Assembly (NCBI GenBank): GCA_947497295.1
Contig: CANMFU010000001.1
Span: forward strand, 186,001-250,000
Source of the DNA: an uncultured Roseovarius sp.
GTDB taxonomy: Bacteria; Pseudomonadota; Alphaproteobacteria; Rhodobacterales; Rhodobacteraceae
Direction of reading: 5' to 3'
DNA: 64,000 nucleotides
Positions 31,775 to 41,324 of the stretch are shown here, piece by piece. A program made the translations under genes and the position numbers. Position 1 is the first letter of the stretch. Every line of letters begins with the position of its first letter. The notes below the pieces were generated by a model. The model was given only the letters and a program-made list of their open reading frames with translations. It was not told the DNA's origin and ran no database searches.

Positions 31775-32257
31775 TTACAAATGCGGTGCGAATTCTTCCA
31801 GAACGGCCGTATAGACGGCGCGTTTAAAGGGAACGATGTGAGCTGCCAGATCGGCTGGCGGAATCCAGCGCCAGTGAGAAAATTCCGGGTGCGCGGTGGC
31901 GATGTCGATTTGGCTGTCATCGCCGTGGAACCGGACCAGAAACCATTTCTGCTCCTGACCGCGATAGCGACCTTTCCAGATGCGAGGCACCAGATCCTGC
32001 GGCAGGTCATAGCGCACCCAGTCTGCCGTTTCGGCTTCGATCCGGACAAGTCCAGGGGGCACGCCGGTTTCTTCGACCAGTTCGCGCACGGCGGCCGCGC
32101 GTGCATCCTCGCCCGCGTCGATTCCGCCTTGGGGCATTTGCCAGGCAGGCTCTTTGGTGTCGATGCGCTGACCAACAAAGACATGACCATCGGCATTGAC
32201 CAGCATCACACCAACGCAGGGACGGTAGGGCAGGTGTGCAATTTGATCCGGCGTCAT
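31775..32257 (-). CDS. rppH: RNA pyrophosphohydrolase
   Basis: NUDIX enzyme that removes pyrophosphate from the 5' end of mRNA to trigger decay. The 160-residue length (start at 32257, [16 protein letters not shown]) is typical. The Nudix box runs from [10 protein letters not shown] to [24 protein letters not shown] and the [23 protein letters not shown] segment are characteristic of RppH. It is the last gene of a conserved rsfS-to-rppH cluster. Confidence 0.96.
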   Translation of the reverse strand: MTPDQIAHLPYRPCVGVMLVNADGHVFVGQRIDTKEPAWQMPQGGIDAGEDARAAAVRELVEETGVPPGLVRIEAETADWVRYDLPQDLVPRIWKGRYRGQEQKWFLVRFHGDDSQIDIATAHPEFSHWRWIPPADLAAHIVPFKRAVYTAVLEEFAPHL

Positions 32258-32311
32258 ATGTTTCACACGCTCCATCAAGCGGGCCGCGACAGGCGCAGCC
32301 CGCAATTTGCG

Positions 32312-33652
32312 TCAGTCGTCGGTGCCGCTCAGCGTGGTAAGACCTTTTAGGATATCGATGGCATAGGCCAGTTGGTAATCCTCCTCACGCAGTTTCGCGC
32401 TTTCTTCGGCGCGCTCGCGGGTCTCTTTGATGTGCTGGATCTCATCCTCGGTCAGGCTGTCGTTGTTCAGACTGCCGCGCAGATCCGCCTCGGAGCGCAG
32501 CAACGGCGGTGCGCCATTCTCTTCCTCGGTCTCAGTCGGCTTGCGGCGTGGCTGAGCAACGAGGATGTCGGGCGATACGCCCAATGCCTGGATCGAGCGG
32601 CCTGACGGCGTGTAATACCGCGCCGTGGTCAGGCGCATCGCGCCATCGCCGCGCAGCGGCATGACCGTCTGGACTGATCCCTTGCCAAAGCTTTTGGTGC
32701 CGACAACCACCGCGCGGTGGTGGTCCTGCAGCGCGCCAGCCACGATTTCGGATGCAGACGCCGAGCCGCCATTGATCAGCACGACAATCGGCTTTCCTTC
32801 GGCCAGATCGCCAGGGGTCGCGTTTATCCGCTCGCCATCCTGCAGATTGCGGCCACGGGTGCTGACGATTTCGCCTTTTTCAAGGAATGCATCCGACACC
32901 ATGATCGCCTGATTCAGCAGGCCTCCGGGATTGTTGCGCAGATCGATGACAAAGCCGTTGATCTTGTCGATACCGCCGGCCTTTTCGACCTCTTCAGCAA
33001 GGCTTTCCTTGAGGTTTTCATAGGTCTGATCGTTGAACTTCGATACCCGCAGAACCACGGCCTTTTGTTCGGTCCGGGCGCGGACTGCGACCAGTTTGAT
33101 GGTGTCGCGGATGATCGACATATCGAACGGCTCGCTCTCGCCTTCGCGCACGAGGGTGATGACAATCTCGCTGCCGACCGGGCCGCGCATCATGTCAACC
33201 GCCGCATCGAGGGTCAGGCCCAGAACGCTTTCGCCGTCGACATGGGTGATGTAATCGCCCGATTCCACACCCGCCTCGGCGGCCGGCGTGCCGTCGATGG
33301 GCGAGACGACCTTGACGAAGCCTTCTTCTTGCGTGACCTCAATGCCCAGCCCGCCGAATTCGCCGCGCGTCTGAACCTGCATGTCTTCGGCATCGTCGGG
33401 CGGCAGGTAGCTGGAATGGGGATCAAGCGAGGTGAGCATGCCGTTGATCGCGGCCTCGATCAGATCGCCCTCGTCGACTTCTTCGACATATTGGGCGCGG
33501 ATACGCTCAAAAATGTCGCCGAAAAGGTCCAGCTGTTCATAGACGTTGGTGTTGCGCTTGCTCTCCTGAGCCATGAGGGGGGCGGCGATCTGAGTGGTGA
33601 CGATCACGCCTGCCAGCGTGCCGGCAGTGGCCGCCATCAGGAATTTCTTCAT
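32312..33652 (-). CDS. ctpA: S41 family carboxy-terminal processing peptidase
   Basis: Periplasmic tail-specific protease with Ser/Lys catalysis, 446 residues. A signal peptide is at 1-29. The PDZ domain (about 95-175) contains GGLGIEVTQEEG. The catalytic Ser is in NGGSASASEIVAG and the Lys in KSFGKGSVQTV. The C-terminal part is acidic and charged. It lies three bases after the envC-like gene, and such a pairing in a cell-wall context suggests control of a murein hydrolase. Confidence 0.95.
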   Translation of the reverse strand: MKKFLMAATAGTLAGVIVTTQIAAPLMAQESKRNTNVYEQLDLFGDIFERIRAQYVEEVDEGDLIEAAINGMLTSLDPHSSYLPPDDAEDMQVQTRGEFGGLGIEVTQEEGFVKVVSPIDGTPAAEAGVESGDYITHVDGESVLGLTLDAAVDMMRGPVGSEIVITLVREGESEPFDMSIIRDTIKLVAVRARTEQKAVVLRVSKFNDQTYENLKESLAEEVEKAGGIDKINGFVIDLRNNPGGLLNQAIMVSDAFLEKGEIVSTRGRNLQDGERINATPGDLAEGKPIVVLINGGSASASEIVAGALQDHHRAVVVGTKSFGKGSVQTVMPLRGDGAMRLTTARYYTPSGRSIQALGVSPDILVAQPRRKPTETEEENGAPPLLRSEADLRGSLNNDSLTEDEIQHIKETRERAEESAKLREEDYQLAYAIDILKGLTTLSGTDD

Positions 33653-33655
33653 AGA

Positions 33656-34816
33656 TTACTCATCCTTGTCTGTCTTGAACCACAGCGCGGGGTCCACGGC
33701 GGTGTTGTCTTGTCTGACTTCTATATACAGCGTTTGCGTCCATTCGGTAGCGGCCTCTAGCAACTCGGCGGGCACGATTTCGTCATCCCGCTGCGGGCCG
33801 GGATCGCCGACGCCGCCCATCAGGCCCACCGGGCTGCCCCCCGGCAAAACCTGTCCTATCTGACCATAGACCAGGTCCATACCGGCGAAAACCAGCAAAA
33901 TCCCCGATTGCGGCTCCAGAATGGCGACATTGCCGTAATCCAGCAGGGGTCCGTGATAGCGAAGCGTCGCGGCAGCGGGCGTGGTGACCACGGCGCGGGG
34001 CGGGGCCGCCATGACGATGCCGGGACGGGTGATACCGGCCGCGTCAGACTCGCCCGCGCGGCGCAATATGCGGCCCTGCACCGGCAGCGGCAGCTGGCCT
34101 TTGCGATCCTCGATGCCCGGCAGGCTGCCGGGTGTTTCGTCCGCTGCTATCTGGCTGAGGCCGCTGGCAAAGCCGTCCAGCGATTCAGCAGACGCGATCA
34201 GCAGTGCGGTCTTGACCGGATCTTCGGTGAACCGGCGGGGCAGATCGGTGCGGTCAGCGATAGCCTGGCTCAGTGCGGCGCGGGCGGTCTGCGCGCTGGT
34301 CAGTCCTTCGGCCAGCGTATCGGCCGCGCTTTGCTGGAGGGCGCGCAGGGCGGCCAGTTCCTCCAGCCGCAGGCGGAGTTGGGCGGCCCGCGCGTTCAAC
34401 GCCGGCGTCACATCGGCCAGAATCATGCCAGAACGGGCGGTGCCGACGGGGCCAGCGGGATGCATCAAGGTTATAGGCGCGGGTGTCGCACCGATGGAGC
34501 TGAGCACGCCCAGAAACTGTGCGATTTCCGTGTCGCGGGATGCCAGATCGCGGGCAACGGACTGTTCCTGAATTGCAGCACTGCGCAAGCCAACCCGCAT
34601 GGCGCGAAGACCGGCCTCGAACGCGCGCACGGTCTGCGTCAGCGCCTTGACGCGGCTGGCCGCGCCATCCGATTCGTCCAGCGCGCGGGTTGCGTCGCTC
34701 AGCATTTCGGCTGCGATCCGTGCGGCGGCGCCGGGATCGGCGCTTTGCGCGCGCACGGCGAACGGATTCAAGACCATCAGTGCGGCGCAGATTAGCGGCG
34801 CGGCGGCGCGTCTCAT
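33656..34816 (-). CDS. EnvC-like murein hydrolase activator (degenerate LytM domain)
   Basis: A 386-residue secreted protein. A signal peptide covers about 1-23 (ending VRA). A long coiled coil follows (about 30-190). The C-terminal LytM domain (about 280-386) retains GNVAIL, PGGSPVGLMGG and LYIEVRQ, but the HxxxD and HxH zinc ligands are absent. It is therefore expected to activate an amidase rather than cut peptidoglycan. The ATG overlaps the gpmI stop by four bases (ATGA). Confidence 0.9.
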   Translation of the reverse strand: MRRAAAPLICAALMVLNPFAVRAQSADPGAAARIAAEMLSDATRALDESDGAASRVKALTQTVRAFEAGLRAMRVGLRSAAIQEQSVARDLASRDTEIAQFLGVLSSIGATPAPITLMHPAGPVGTARSGMILADVTPALNARAAQLRLRLEELAALRALQQSAADTLAEGLTSAQTARAALSQAIADRTDLPRRFTEDPVKTALLIASAESLDGFASGLSQIAADETPGSLPGIEDRKGQLPLPVQGRILRRAGESDAAGITRPGIVMAAPPRAVVTTPAAATLRYHGPLLDYGNVAILEPQSGILLVFAGMDLVYGQIGQVLPGGSPVGLMGGVGDPGPQRDDEIVPAELLEAATEWTQTLYIEVRQDNTAVDPALWFKTDKDE

Positions 34817-36354
34817 GCGGTTTTTGCCGTCCGGGCGGCGATTATCAGAGACTGGCCGGTCATTTCGCCCGGCGGTTCCAGATCCATCAGCTCCAGCAGA
34901 GTGGGCGCCAGGTCGCTTAGCCTGCCGGGCGCCAGCGCCGCGCCTTGCGGGCCGCCGACCATGATGACGGGGACCAGATTGGTGGTGTGCGCAGTATGAG
35001 GCGCGCCGGAAACGGGATCGATCATTACCTCGCAATTGCCATGATCGGCGGTCACGATCATCGCACCGCCCTGTGCCTCGAGCGCGGTCAGAACGCGGCC
35101 CAGCCCGGCATCGACCGCCTCGCAAGCCGCGATGGCGGCATCCAGATCACCGGTATGGCCGACCATATCGGGATTGGCATAATTCACAATGATGAGGTCA
35201 TAGCGCGCATCGATCGCGGCGATCAGGTGGTCTGTCACTTCGGGCGCCGACATTTCGGGCTGCAGGTCGTAGGTGGCAACGTCGGGCGACTGGGCCATAT
35301 AGCGGTCCTCGCCCGGCTCCGCACACTCGCGACCGCCGTTGAGGAAAAAGGTGACATGCGGATATTTTTCCGTCTCGGCGATATGGAACTGGCGCAGGCC
35401 CTTTTGGGCAACCCAGGAGCTGAGCGTGTTTTCCGGCATTTCGTCCGGAAAGATGCAGTCCATGTATGTCTTGTGCCGTTCTGAATACTCGGTGAAGCCC
35501 GACACGATGGCAAAGCGGGGCCTTGTGCCGGTGTCAAAAGCTGTGAAATCAGGATCCGCAAAGGCGGCCAAGATCTCGCGCGCGCGGTCGGCACGGAAAT
35601 TCAGGCTCAGCAGGCCGTCGCCATCCCGCATGCCAGCATAGTCGCCCAGAACGCGCGGTTTGATAAATTCATCCGTGCGGCCCTTGCAATAGGCGTTGTC
35701 AATGGCCTCGCTTGCCGATTGCGCCTTGTAGCCGCGTGCCTGCGCGATCGCCTGATAGCACAGCTCGACCCGGTCCCACCTGTTGTCGCGGTCCATCGCA
35801 TAATACCGGCCCGATATCGTGGCGATATACGCACCCTGCGGCAGGGCGGCCTGCAGGGCTGCCAGATAGGATTTGGCCGAGATCTGCGCGACATCGCGCC
35901 CGTCGGTGAATGCGTGGATCGCGACCGGCACGCCCTTGGCCGTCAGCGCCCGGGCGGTGGCGATCATGTGCTGGATGTGCGAGTGAACGCCGCCATCGGA
36001 CAGAACGCCCATCAGATGTGCGGTACCGCCCGAGCCGAGCATCGCGTCAATGAAGCGGTGCATGCCGGGCAGGGTGTCGAACGTGTTGTCCTTGATGGCG
36101 CGGTCGATGAGGCGCAGATCCATCTCGACGATGCGGCCCGCGCCGATATTCAGGTGGCCAACCTCGGAATTGCCCATCTGCCCCTCAGGCAGACCCACAT
36201 CCAGCCCGTGCGTCACCAGCGTTGCATTCGGGCAGGTTGCCATCAGCGCATCGAAATTGGGCGTGTTTGCCAGCAGTGGCGCGTTTCCAATCGTGGAATC
36301 GGACAGGCCCCAGCCATCGAGAATGCACAGAATGACGGGTTTGGGGGTACTCAT
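34813..36354 (-). CDS. gpmI: 2,3-bisphosphoglycerate-independent phosphoglycerate mutase
   Basis: Two-metal glycolytic mutase, 513 residues, normal length. The alkaline-phosphatase-type fold has DGWG at 13-16 and the phospho-serine S63 in MGNSEVGHLN. Metal residues include DGRD and TADHGNCE. The ATG at 36354 follows a GGAG ribosome site (CAGGAGCACCAT). It lies in the rsfS-rlmH-gpmI-envC-ctpA order common in alphaproteobacteria. Confidence 0.98.
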   Translation of the reverse strand: MSTPKPVILCILDGWGLSDSTIGNAPLLANTPNFDALMATCPNATLVTHGLDVGLPEGQMGNSEVGHLNIGAGRIVEMDLRLIDRAIKDNTFDTLPGMHRFIDAMLGSGGTAHLMGVLSDGGVHSHIQHMIATARALTAKGVPVAIHAFTDGRDVAQISAKSYLAALQAALPQGAYIATISGRYYAMDRDNRWDRVELCYQAIAQARGYKAQSASEAIDNAYCKGRTDEFIKPRVLGDYAGMRDGDGLLSLNFRADRAREILAAFADPDFTAFDTGTRPRFAIVSGFTEYSERHKTYMDCIFPDEMPENTLSSWVAQKGLRQFHIAETEKYPHVTFFLNGGRECAEPGEDRYMAQSPDVATYDLQPEMSAPEVTDHLIAAIDARYDLIIVNYANPDMVGHTGDLDAAIAACEAVDAGLGRVLTALEAQGGAMIVTADHGNCEVMIDPVSGAPHTAHTTNLVPVIMVGGPQGAALAPGRLSDLAPTLLELMDLEPPGEMTGQSLIIAARTAKTA

Positions 36355-36525
36355 ATGGTGCTCCTGGCCGCTGTCAGGGCCTTTGGTGCTGCTTTTAGTC
36401 AAGATGCGCAGGGGTTGAAACCGTGATAGCGTTAACGGTGCGGGGAATCTCTTGGTGCCTGCGCCCAATGCGGCCGCAGAGGTTCAGAAATTCAGGGAAG
36501 ATGAAAGAGGAGCGCATTCCTATGA

Positions 36526-36996
36526 TTAGCCGCGGTGATAGGGACCGCCGGACAGTATGGTTGTGGCGCGGTAAATCTGCTCGGCCAGCATGACGCGGGC
36601 CAGCATGTGAGGCCAGACCATCTTGCCCAGCGACAAGCTGAAATCAGCCGTATCGCGCAAGCCTGGTGCGATCCCATCGGCGCCGCCTAGAACAAAGGCA
36701 AGATCCGCGCGGCCTGCATCGCGCCAATCCGCCATTTTCTGCGCAAAATCGGGAGAAGTCAGCGTTTTGCCTCTTTCGTCCAATGCAATGCGAACTGCAC
36801 CTTGGGGCAGAGCGCGCTCCAGCAGGGCGGCCTCGGCGGTTGGGCCGCCGTTCTTTTTGTCCTCTATCTCATGTAGTGAGATGGGGCCGAGGCCAAGGGC
36901 CCGCCCCGTACGGTCGGCGCGCAAGATGTAATCATCGAAAATGTCGCGCATCGGCCCGGCACGCATGCGGCCGACTGCGCAGATGTGAAGCTTCAT
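36526..36996 (-). CDS. rlmH: 23S rRNA (pseudouridine(1915)-N(3))-methyltransferase
   Basis: SPOUT-fold methyltransferase acting on pseudouridine 1915 in helix 69 of 23S rRNA. The 156-residue length matches. The trefoil-knot motifs are VLGGADGIAPGLRD, LSLGKMVWPH and RVMLAEQIYRA. The end, GGPYHRG, is the family's usual C-terminus. It follows rsfS. Confidence 0.97.
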   Translation of the reverse strand: MKLHICAVGRMRAGPMRDIFDDYILRADRTGRALGLGPISLHEIEDKKNGGPTAEAALLERALPQGAVRIALDERGKTLTSPDFAQKMADWRDAGRADLAFVLGGADGIAPGLRDTADFSLSLGKMVWPHMLARVMLAEQIYRATTILSGGPYHRG

Positions 36997-37031
36997 TCAC
37001 GTCAGCCTCTCTGCCGCCAATACGCGTTAGA

Positions 37032-37400
37032 TCAGGCCGATGCGGCGCTGCCGGGGGTGCCTGCCGGTTGCCACATTTTTTCCAGCTGATAGAAATCGCG
37101 CACTTCGGGGCGGAAAACATGGACGATGACGTCGCCCGTGTCGATCAGCACCCAGTCGCCGGTTTCCTTGCCCTCAATGCGGGCGCTGCGCCCTAGATCA
37201 TGCTTGAGCTTGTCGGCCAGTTTTTCGGCGATCGAAATCACCTGCCGCGATGAGCGACCGGAGCAGACGACCATGTAGTCGCCAATGGAGGATTTGCCGC
37301 GCAGGTCGATCTGCACAATATCCTCGGCCTTGTCATCGTCTAAAGATTTCAGAATATGCGCAAGCTGCTCTTGGCTGGATGCGCTGTCGTTCAGGGCCAT
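37032..37400 (-). CDS. rsfS: Ribosome silencing factor
   Basis: RsfS/Iojap protein that binds ribosomal protein uL14 and blocks subunit joining when nutrients are low. The 122 residues include VQIDLRGKSSIGDYMVVCSGRS and ARIEGKETGDWVLIDTGDVIVHVF. The ATG at 37400 is preferred to the in-frame GTG at 37409 because GAAGG lies eight bases before it. It is the first gene of the downstream cluster. Confidence 0.96.
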   Translation of the reverse strand: MALNDSASSQEQLAHILKSLDDDKAEDIVQIDLRGKSSIGDYMVVCSGRSSRQVISIAEKLADKLKHDLGRSARIEGKETGDWVLIDTGDVIVHVFRPEVRDFYQLEKMWQPAGTPGSAASA

Positions 37401-37508
37401 ATGGGGCACCTTCGTATCGGCGGCAAAAGCCGCTGCTGCGGAAATGGACAGCTCGTTGTCCTCCTTGGTCGTGCACCTGCCTGCGGCCCCGGTGCCGGGC
37501 CTTTTCTG

Positions 37509-37537
37509 AAGTTAGCAAGCCGACGCGTCTCTTTCAA
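37509..37537 (-). promoter_or_regulatory. Putative promoter of the rsfS-rlmH-gpmI cluster
   Basis: On the minus strand TTGAAA (-35), 17 bases, TAACTT (-10), about 100 bases upstream of rsfS. This is the best promoter-like match in the region. Confidence 0.5.
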
Positions 37538-37620
37538 TGAAACACCTGAGAATTGTTTTCAATTTGCGGGATACTGCCGGATCTGACCAGTTTTTCGAGC
37601 CTTTGTGTGGCGCAGGAGCC

Positions 37621-38961
37621 TCAAAAATGGGTGGGTCTCTTCATATCGTCCGGATCGTTCAGCATGCGCACCTCGCGCTGGGGGAAGGGGATCGAGATGC
37701 CATTTTCGTGAAATGCATCCCACAGCGCCAGATAAACATTGCCGCGAATGTTGGTCAGGCCCTGCGTGGGGTCGCGAATCCAGAAGCGTAGGATGTAGTC
37801 CACGCTGCTGTCGCCAAAGCCGACGATGTGGCACACTGGTTCTTTCATGGCCAGTACGCGCGGGACGGAGACTGCCGCGTCGATCGCGATCTTGCGCACC
37901 TTGTGCGGGTCATCGCCGTAGGCTGTGCCGAAATGGATATCGAGCCGCACGAATTCGTTGGAATGGGACCAGTTGACCACCTGACTGGTGATCAGATCCT
38001 CGTTCGGGATCAGGTACTCTTTGCCGTCGCGAGTAACCACGCTGACATAACGCGCGCCAAGCGAGTTGATCCAGCCAAACGTCTCGCCCAGGCTGATGAC
38101 GTCGCCCGGTTTTATCGATTTATCAAGCAGGATGATGACGCCCGATACCAGATTTGATACCACCTTTTGCAAGCCAAAGCCGATGCCGACACCAATCGCA
38201 CCTGACAGGAACGCAAGCCCGGTCAGGTCGACCCCGACCATGCGCAGCCCTATAAAAAACGCCGCGCTGTACAGCGTGACCTGAAGCAGCTTGACCGCTA
38301 GCACCTGCATTGATGGGGAAATCTGTTCGTTTTGCCTGATCCGGCTGGATGTCGTTGTCGATAGCAGGCGCGCGGCGAAGAAAAGCGCGCCAAGGATGGC
38401 CGCCGCTTGCACGATCAGCCAGATGGATATCCGCGTCTCGCCCAGATGCACGGCCAGACTGTCCATCAGGCTCTGCGCCTCGTCGGTCAGGCCCACAATG
38501 ATCAAGGTTGCCCAAATCCAGCCGGCATAGCGCACGACGCCCCGCACGAACCCGTTGACGATCAGGCGTGTTACAAAGGCGATGACCAGCCAGGTTGTCC
38601 CCAGACTGACCGCGATGCCGATTAGGTATGACCGGCTGGGCCAGGTCGCCTCCTGCATGATCCAGTAGGTGATCCAGCCCAGCGCGATGAAAAAGATCAG
38701 GCGTAGCCGCCGATGCACCATGACCAGCAGGCGCATTCGCCATTTTGGCCAGCCCTCGCGCGTGCGCATCCAGTCATGCAGTCGCGGGCCAAGTATCGAT
38801 CGCAGCAAATGTGCGGCCACGATCAGGCCAAAGATCATCAGCACCTGATAAATGTTCCAGGTGCGCATCAATCCAAGCAAAAATCCCTGTCCCTGCGCCC
38901 ACAGGCTCAGCGCGATGTCCTGTGCCTGTTCCGCCGGTGAGATTGATGGATCTATCGCCAT
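37621..38961 (-). CDS. Mechanosensitive ion channel, MscS family
   Basis: A 446-residue inner-membrane channel relieving hypoosmotic stress. Several N-terminal helices precede the MscS core. The core has the pore-helix signature LAFLSGAIGVGIGFGLQKVVSNLVSG, followed by the beta domain with ISLGETFGWINSLGARYV and PNEDLITSQVVNWS. The C-terminal vestibule domain follows. The ATG at 38961 fits the family; upstream in-frame sequence looks unrelated. A second mscS-type gene at 53.5 kb is broken. Confidence 0.92.
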   Translation of the reverse strand: MAIDPSISPAEQAQDIALSLWAQGQGFLLGLMRTWNIYQVLMIFGLIVAAHLLRSILGPRLHDWMRTREGWPKWRMRLLVMVHRRLRLIFFIALGWITYWIMQEATWPSRSYLIGIAVSLGTTWLVIAFVTRLIVNGFVRGVVRYAGWIWATLIIVGLTDEAQSLMDSLAVHLGETRISIWLIVQAAAILGALFFAARLLSTTTSSRIRQNEQISPSMQVLAVKLLQVTLYSAAFFIGLRMVGVDLTGLAFLSGAIGVGIGFGLQKVVSNLVSGVIILLDKSIKPGDVISLGETFGWINSLGARYVSVVTRDGKEYLIPNEDLITSQVVNWSHSNEFVRLDIHFGTAYGDDPHKVRKIAIDAAVSVPRVLAMKEPVCHIVGFGDSSVDYILRFWIRDPTQGLTNIRGNVYLALWDAFHENGISIPFPQREVRMLNDPDDMKRPTHF

Positions 38962-39061
38962 ACAGCGCAGATTACACGGCTGCCGCAGCACGGCAAGCCT
39001 GCACTGGACAGCCGTAGCGATTCGCGGTTGCATTGGGTTTGCAAACACACAAAAGGCCAAA

Positions 39062-39991
39062 ATGATGTCCACCGCCCTTCTCAGCCACTCCGATTGCCTG
39101 AATCACGAGGTGCCGCGCGATCATCCGGAACGGCCGGGTCGCCTTCGTGCGATTTTACGTGCGCTGGAGGGGCACGATCTGCTGCGCGAGGATGCCCCGC
39201 TGGCCAGCGATGCACAGATCCTGCGGGTGCACCCGCAAGCGTATCTGGACGCGCTTACGCGCGCGGCACCGCAGGACGGTTTTGCCGCGATTGACGGCGA
39301 CACATGGTTGTCGCCCGGAACCATACGCGCGGCCCGGCGCAGTGTTGGCGGTGCTATCCGCGCAGTGGATATGGTCATGGACGGCACGGCGCAGAACGCT
39401 TTTGTCGCCACGCGCCCGCCCGGCCACCACGCAGAGCGCAGTACGGCGATGGGATTTTGCTATCTTGGCACCGTAGCAGCGGCGGCTTTTCACGCGCTGG
39501 ATCAGCATGGCCTCAGCCGCGTTGCGATCGTCGATTTTGACGTGCATCACGGCAATGGTACGCAGGATCTGGTGCAGGATACGCAGGGCATTGCATTCTT
39601 TTCAGTCCACCAGATGCCACTCTTCCCCGGTACCGGCGATCCATCCGAAAGGGGCGCGTTTGGCAACGTGGTCAACATCCCGCTGCGCGCCGGTGACGGC
39701 AGCGCGGCCTTTCGTGCCGCGATGGAGCGTCACATCCTGCCCGCGCTGGATGCCTTTTCGCCCGAGCTGCTGCTGATCTCCGCCGGGTTCGATGCGCACC
39801 GGGATGACCCGCTGGCCAGCCTGGATCTGGTCGAGGATGATTTTGCATGGGTCACGGAAAAACTGTGTGATCTGGCGGATGTCCATGCGCAGGGGCGCGT
39901 AGTGTCCTGTCTGGAAGGCGGATACAGCCTGCGCGCACTCGCAAATAGTGTGGCGGCGCATGTAGATGTCCTGATCGCGCGCAGCGCCTGA
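39062..39991 (+). CDS. Histone deacetylase family protein
   Basis: Zinc-dependent deacetylase of the AcuC/HDAC family, 309 residues. Active-site pieces are RPPGHHAE, FDVHHGNGT (with the Asp/His zinc site) and SAGFDAHRDDPL. In bacteria such proteins deacetylate acetylpolyamines or acetyl-CoA synthetase; which one applies here is unclear. Two Met codons (39062, 39065) follow AAAAGG, so the exact start is uncertain by one codon. The gene is divergent from the MscS channel. Confidence 0.92.
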   Translation: MMSTALLSHSDCLNHEVPRDHPERPGRLRAILRALEGHDLLREDAPLASDAQILRVHPQAYLDALTRAAPQDGFAAIDGDTWLSPGTIRAARRSVGGAIRAVDMVMDGTAQNAFVATRPPGHHAERSTAMGFCYLGTVAAAAFHALDQHGLSRVAIVDFDVHHGNGTQDLVQDTQGIAFFSVHQMPLFPGTGDPSERGAFGNVVNIPLRAGDGSAAFRAAMERHILPALDAFSPELLLISAGFDAHRDDPLASLDLVEDDFAWVTEKLCDLADVHAQGRVVSCLEGGYSLRALANSVAAHVDVLIARSA

Positions 39992-40074
39992 CCGGTTCAG
40001 GTGCTCGCCGCCCTGCTTGTCATGGGGCGGCGATTGTGCAACGCAGATGAATTGCCGCAGCCGAGGATTCAGAT

Positions 40075-41250
40075 ATGCGCGCCGGGCTGATTCTGCTTTG
40101 TCTTGCCTACGTTCTCAGCCAGTTTTACCGCGCGTTCCTTGCCGTGCTGGGTACGGTTCTGGCGCAGGATATCGGCACTGGTCCCGAAGATCTGGCCTTT
40201 GCGTCGGGCCTATGGTTTCTGGCCTTTGCCGGGGCGCAGTTGCCTATTGGCTGGGCGCTGGACCGCATTGGGCCGCGCCGCACATCCTCGATAATGTTGC
40301 TGATCGGCGGGGCAGGCGGGGCGCTGATCTTTGGGATGGCTCAAGGGGCGGGGCATGTCAATCTGGCGATGCTGATGATCGGCGCGGGCTGCGCGCCGGT
40401 GCTGGTGTCGGCCTACTTTATTCTGGCCCGGCAGGGCAGCCCAGCGCAGTTCGCCACCATGGCGGCGCTGCTTCTGGCGATCGGATCGCTGGGCAATCTG
40501 GGTGCATCATGGCCCATGGCCTGGGCGGTCGAGGCAATCGGATGGCGTGCGGCGATGATTGGCCTTGCGGCGATCACCGCGCTGGCGGCCATTGTTCTGC
40601 TGATTTTCGTGCGCGACCCCGAGGCGGCGCCGGGCGGTCGACGCGGATCGGTGATGGACCTTTTGAAATTGCGCGCGCTCTGGCCAATTTTTCCCATGAT
40701 GTTCGTTTGTTACGCGCCCGTCGCTGCTATCCGCGGTCTTTGGATCGGGCCATATCTAAGCGATGTCTTTGGGCTTGGAACAGCGCAGTTGGGTCAGGCG
40801 TCGTTGGTGATGGGCATTGCCATGATCGGCGGAACGCTGGTTTATGGCCCGCTCGACAGGATCTTTGGCACTCATAAATGGGTCATTTTCAGCGGCAATA
40901 TGGCCTGCGCCGCTGCCAGTCTGACGCTGGCGATGATGGTGGGGTACAGCGTAGGCCTTGGGATCGCGCTCTGCGCCGCGATTGGCCTTTTCGGGTCCAC
41001 GTTCCCGGTGATGATCGCCCATGCGCGCGGCTTTTTCCCTGCCCATTTGGCGGGCAGGGGCGTGACGCTGATGAACCTCTTCGGCATCGGCGGCGTGGGG
41101 TTGATGCAGCTCGGGTCGGGCGTTCTGCAGGGCAGGGTCGCGGCCAGTGCCGGCGATGTTGCGTCCTATGCCGCGCTTTTCGCGTTCTTTGGCCTTGCGG
41201 CGCTGACCGGATCGCTGGCCTATCTGTTCAGCCGTGATGCGCCAGCATGA
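40075..41250 (+). CDS. MFS transporter
   Basis: Twelve-helix major facilitator transporter, 391 residues. The loop between helices 2 and 3 has GWALDRIGPRRTS, the MFS motif. The central loop falls after VRDPEAAPGGRRGS (about 182-195). The substrate is unknown; the family resembles nitrate/cyanate or general solute carriers. It stands alone between the deacetylase and asd. Confidence 0.88.
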   Translation: MRAGLILLCLAYVLSQFYRAFLAVLGTVLAQDIGTGPEDLAFASGLWFLAFAGAQLPIGWALDRIGPRRTSSIMLLIGGAGGALIFGMAQGAGHVNLAMLMIGAGCAPVLVSAYFILARQGSPAQFATMAALLLAIGSLGNLGASWPMAWAVEAIGWRAAMIGLAAITALAAIVLLIFVRDPEAAPGGRRGSVMDLLKLRALWPIFPMMFVCYAPVAAIRGLWIGPYLSDVFGLGTAQLGQASLVMGIAMIGGTLVYGPLDRIFGTHKWVIFSGNMACAAASLTLAMMVGYSVGLGIALCAAIGLFGSTFPVMIAHARGFFPAHLAGRGVTLMNLFGIGGVGLMQLGSGVLQGRVAASAGDVASYAALFAFFGLAALTGSLAYLFSRDAPA

Positions 41251-41324
41251 CGGCCCCCTTTCCACCGGGCGCCCAAGGCGCTAAGACGCGCGCAGTCACA
41301 CCGTTTTTATCAGGAGTAGAGTGA